A stretch of DNA of 9,401 nt, taken from positions 1-9,401 of the forward strand of contig JAAZVD010000038.1 of the NCBI GenBank assembly GCA_018623785.1, written 5' to 3'. The position numbers and the translations under genes are program-made. Under the pieces are notes generated by a model, which worked only from the letters and a program-made list of their open reading frames with translations, made no database searches and was not told where the DNA came from. Origin of the DNA: Bacteroidota bacterium (GTDB taxonomy: Bacteria; Bacteroidota; Rhodothermia; Rhodothermales; UBA10348). Of the stretch, positions 6,846-9,401 are shown piece after piece (positions within the stretch are counted from its first letter, which is position 1; each line of letters opens with the position of its first letter).

Positions 6846-6878
6846 GTTGAATGCTTTGGTTCTACAGCCTTAGACAGA

Positions 6879-8732
6879 TCAACCAAAGTTGACGGCCAGC
6901 TTTCGCTCGATCACGGCATAATCCATGATGATGCGCGAGAAGACGATGGCGGTGAACATGGAGGAAAGGATGCCGGCCATGAGCGTTACGGCAAACCCCT
7001 GGATGGGACCCACGCCGAACGAGTACAGGATGACGCCCACGAAGAACGTGGTGATGTTGGCATCGAAAATGGCTGATAGAGCCTTGGCATATCCTCCATC
7101 AATGGATGCTTTGAGGGTCTTGCCGGTGGACATCTCCTCACGTACGCGCTCGAAGATCAGCACGTTGGCATCAACTGCCATACCGATGGTAAGCACGATA
7201 CCGGCGATACCGGGCAGCGTGAGTGTAGCCTGAAATCCAGCCAGGATGCCCAGGATGAACAAGATGTTCAGGATCAATGCCAGATCGGCAATCATGCCGG
7301 CCGAGCGGTAGTACAGAATCATGAACAACGCCACGAGCAATAATCCGAACATGACCGAATTGAGTCCTGCCTTGATCGAAGCCGCACCAAGGCTGGGCCC
7401 GACCGTGGATTCCTCTACGATCTCGACCGGGGCGGGTAGTGCACCGGACTTGAGAACGGTAACGATATCCTGGGCCTCTTCCTGCGAGTCCAAATTCGTG
7501 ATATTGGAGCGTCCACCCGTGATGCGCTGCAAGACGTTGGGCCAAGAGTAGACCACACCGTCAAGCACGATGGCCACATTTTTACCAACATTGGCACCGG
7601 TGACGCGAGCCCAGGTACGAGCACCCTCGGAGTTCATGGTCATGCTGACTTCGGGAACGTTGGTAAACTGCTCGAAGTCAACGCGGGCATCCGTGATCAC
7701 ATCGCCAGTCAGCTCTATGTCGGTTCGTACCCCAAGGAGGCGGTAGAGCTCTAATCCTTCCGCAGTAGTTCCAATGGGTGCTGAGGTGTACATGTACTTG
7801 ATGCCACGCGGCATCATATCGATAACAGCCGGATCAGCTAGCAGTTGATTGACCGCCGCTGTGTCTTCCTCGGCAACAATGCCCAACTCAACCCCCTGGC
7901 CCGTCGGCTGCATGACGTCGAGAAGGCGATTACCGGAACCGCCTTGATCGCCCGCCAGCAGTTCGTTCACGTCAAAGGTCGTATCTGCTTCGACAGCGGC
8001 CGTTGAGTCCGCATCCTCTTCGTAGAAGTCGATCAGGCGCTGCAGAGCGCGGACATTCTCGGCCGCATCCACCATCAGGCGAAATTCCAGGCGGGCCGTT
8101 CCACGCAGCAGCCCACGGATGCGCTCCGGGTCATCGATTCCCGGAAGCTCAACAATGATGCGGCGGCTGCCCTGCTGCTGAATGGAGGGCTCCGTTACGC
8201 CGTACCGGTCCACTCGGTCACGAATGATGGACATGGCTCTAGAGACGGCTTCTCCCGCTTCCGTCTGCAGATAGGAAGCCACTTCGGCATTGGTCGATCG
8301 ACGCGTAATACCGGCAGCTTCGTTACGGAAATAGCGGGACAGACGAGCATCTGCATCGCGTGCCTCAAAAGCATCCACGAATACCTGAATGAAATCTCCG
8401 TCTGTTGAACTCAGGGATTGCTCCACTGCCGAGGTCAAAACAGCTTCGAAGGCCTCGTCCACATCGGTGGCCAGCTCCCGCACGAGAGCGTCGACGCGAA
8501 CCTCCAGAGCCACGTGCATACCTCCGAGTAGGTCAAGCCCGAGATTCAACGCCTTCTCGTCAATCGTACGGATGCGTACGACATTGTCATTTTCGAATGC
8601 CTGCCGCTCTTCGGCGGTCATGGCTTCCATTTCCTGGTTAATAAAGTACTTCTGGGCTGAGGGGTACAGGTAGTAACCGGACAGTACCAGAAAGAACGCC
8701 GTCAGGAAAATCTTGAATCCGTTTCCTTGCAT
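6879..8732 (-). CDS. secD: Protein translocase subunit SecD
   Basis: SecD forms a complex with SecF beside SecYEG and drives late export steps with the proton motive force. From the ATG at 8730-8732 it is 617 aa. The first helix is at 5-24, LGLDLLGGMHVALEV at 63-77, and SIIRDRVDRYGVTEPSI at 168-184, with the P1 periplasmic region around it. NVGKNVAIVLDGVVYSWP is at 381-398. A five-helix block at about 453-604 includes GMAVDANVLIFERVREE (517-533), the family hallmark. An acidic, low-complexity stretch at about 235-275 makes it longer than many SecDs but is unlikely to be catalytic. The frame stays open to a TTG at 8810, but homologous SecDs begin as GFKIFLT does here, so I reject the 26-residue extension. 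It lies 62 nt ahead of secF and 145 nt after the small exported-protein gene. Confidence 0.96.
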   Translation of the reverse strand: MQGNGFKIFLTAFFLVLSGYYLYPSAQKYFINQEMEAMTAEERQAFENDNVVRIRTIDEKALNLGLDLLGGMHVALEVRVDALVRELATDVDEAFEAVLTSAVEQSLSSTDGDFIQVFVDAFEARDADARLSRYFRNEAAGITRRSTNAEVASYLQTEAGEAVSRAMSIIRDRVDRYGVTEPSIQQQGSRRIIVELPGIDDPERIRGLLRGTARLEFRLMVDAAENVRALQRLIDFYEEDADSTAAVEADTTFDVNELLAGDQGGSGNRLLDVMQPTGQGVELGIVAEEDTAAVNQLLADPAVIDMMPRGIKYMYTSAPIGTTAEGLELYRLLGVRTDIELTGDVITDARVDFEQFTNVPEVSMTMNSEGARTWARVTGANVGKNVAIVLDGVVYSWPNVLQRITGGRSNITNLDSQEEAQDIVTVLKSGALPAPVEIVEESTVGPSLGAASIKAGLNSVMFGLLLVALFMILYYRSAGMIADLALILNILFILGILAGFQATLTLPGIAGIVLTIGMAVDANVLIFERVREEMSTGKTLKASIDGGYAKALSAIFDANITTFFVGVILYSFGVGPIQGFAVTLMAGILSSMFTAIVFSRIIMDYAVIERKLAVNFG

Positions 8733-8877
8733 GGTGTTTAAGGGAATGAAGTCGGTAAGGAAAAGCGCCGCCGAGGTAATAAACGGCAGCACGGCGGGAA
8801 GGCCCGGCAAGGATCAACGATAATCCCCGTACCAGGATATCCCACAGGAGAAAGGTGAGACCGGCCTGTGCGGGTAC
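8733..8877 (-). other. Gap between the exported-protein gene and secD
   Basis: These 145 bp hold no gene I can support. The part from 8810 to 8733 is open in the secD frame from a TTG, encoding a hydrophobic stretch (LPAVLPFITSAALFLTDFIPL) that could be mistaken for an extra membrane helix. I see no convincing terminator, so read-through from the upstream gene into secD is possible. Confidence 0.4.
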
Positions 8878-9276
8878 CTAGGGGCCCCGAGGACTGGCGG
8901 TGCCAATGCTTGGTGCAATGAGCGCCGCAACGAGGGATTGCAGTGTTCGATTGGCAGCAGTAACGGCGCGAAGCGTAATAGAGACCGATTCTGCTGCGCC
9001 TGACCAGGTAACGAGGAGTGGCTGACGATCGGACGTCCGACGCAGCTCATCATTGATCGAGGATGTTGCCGGGGCCACGTGAGCGGCTCGGAGCATGGCA
9101 TCCTCAAGCACTCCGTTAAGGAAATCCTGCACATCCGAGGATAGACCCTCCTGTCCGGCAGCGAGCTGAATATCATTCCTGGACAGCGCGACAGCGCCAG
9201 GGGCCAGCACACCTATCACTACGCTCCCCAGCAGGAGAGCGGCACACAGGCGGTGCAATGGATGCGGCGCGGCCAT
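8878..9276 (-). CDS. Small exported protein of unknown function ahead of secD
   Basis: This 132-aa protein is not recognised. Residues 1-30 form a classical signal peptide: a basic start (HPLHR), a hydrophobic core (LCAALLLGSVVIGVL), then APGAVA with probable cleavage before L31. The roughly 100-residue mature part is mainly helical, with acidic then mixed stretches (DVQDFLNGVLEDAM at 48-61, SINDELRRTSDRQPLLVTW at 73-91) and a hydrophobic end (LQSLVAALIAPSIG). No cysteine occurs after cleavage, so it is not a lipoprotein. It occupies the slot that YajC holds before secD in many bacteria, but it lacks YajC's single N-terminal anchor followed by a basic cytoplasmic domain. The ATG at 9274-9276 fits the signal peptide. 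A competing frame (8814-9212) overlaps but is rich in Pro, Cys and Arg and is probably a shadow. Confidence 0.65.
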   Translation of the reverse strand: MAAPHPLHRLCAALLLGSVVIGVLAPGAVALSRNDIQLAAGQEGLSSDVQDFLNGVLEDAMLRAAHVAPATSSINDELRRTSDRQPLLVTWSGAAESVSITLRAVTAANRTLQSLVAALIAPSIGTASPRGP

Positions 9277-9349
9277 AAGGACTGATGCAGAAGAGAGAAA
9301 AAAGAGCTCGGTGGGGGGCGTCGACTACGCTGCTGCGCAGAACAACGCT

Positions 9350-9383
9350 GAAAGATACGTGTTCCGCAGTCGTAGAACGAAAT
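9350..9383 (-). promoter_or_regulatory. Candidate Bacteroidota-type promoter for the exported protein/sec cluster
   Basis: On the minus strand TATCTTTC (9350-9357) differs at one position from the Bacteroidota -7 consensus TAnnTTTG. A TTTCG (-33-like, 9378-9382) lies 20 nt upstream, which is the usual spacing. The start codon it would serve is about 73 nt downstream (9276). One mismatch in each box makes this a tentative call. The rest of 9277-9401 shows no other feature. Confidence 0.3.
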
Positions 9384-9401
9384 CAGGATGCTGGCTGCTT
9401 A

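Noticed and set aside
8733..8810. N-terminal extension of SecD from TTG 8810, giving an extra hydrophobic helix
   Set aside because: It requires a rare start, and SecD homologues begin at the GFKIFLT-type helix served by the ATG at 8732.
8814..9212. 132-aa minus-strand open frame overlapping the small exported protein
   Set aside because: It is rich in Pro, Arg, Ser and Cys without a domain pattern. The other frame has a textbook signal peptide and better composition.

Overview
The window looks like a chromosomal housekeeping segment from a Bacteroidota-type bacterium, most plausibly the Rhodothermota (Rhodothermus/Salinibacter side). This placement is inferred from protein style, not from a marker gene. 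The reasons are moderately high GC; starts mostly lacking a clear Shine-Dalgarno sequence; a histidine kinase with the H-box wording AAHQLGTPISSLMGW; and a long SecD encoded separately from SecF, where many Bacteroidia carry a fused SecDF. There are no RNA genes, insertion sequences, CRISPR arrays or phage genes.

Left part (1-2589). The C-terminal end of an unrecognised plus-strand gene (2-127) converges on a minus-strand YraN/UPF0102 nuclease-like gene (157-540). About 160 bp further on, a divergent plus-strand pair begins: a SAM hydroxide adenosyltransferase (DUF62; 701-1513) and, overlapping it by 4 nt (GTGA), a one-pass membrane protein (1510-2589). The cytoplasmic half of that second protein has the look of a degenerate ECF sigma factor, and its outer half has the look of an anti-sigma sensor domain.

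Right part (2614-9276). Six genes all lie on the minus strand. In transcription order they are a small exported protein of unknown function, secD, secF, a STAS-domain anti-sigma-factor antagonist, purA (adenylosuccinate synthetase) and a membrane histidine kinase. The exported protein, secD, secF and the STAS gene are closely spaced and may be one export-related transcript with a candidate promoter near 9350-9383. Two hairpins, one with a T4 tail, follow the STAS gene and suggest a stop there. purA then starts after a 222-bp gap containing further perfect stem-loops, and the kinase follows purA after only 6 nt.

The best-supported functions are SecD/SecF (proton-motive-force-driven protein export), PurA (AMP synthesis), the SAM hydrolase and the histidine kinase. 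The least explained items are the sigma/anti-sigma-like membrane protein coupled to the SAM hydrolase, the exported protein ahead of secD, and the structured region ahead of purA.
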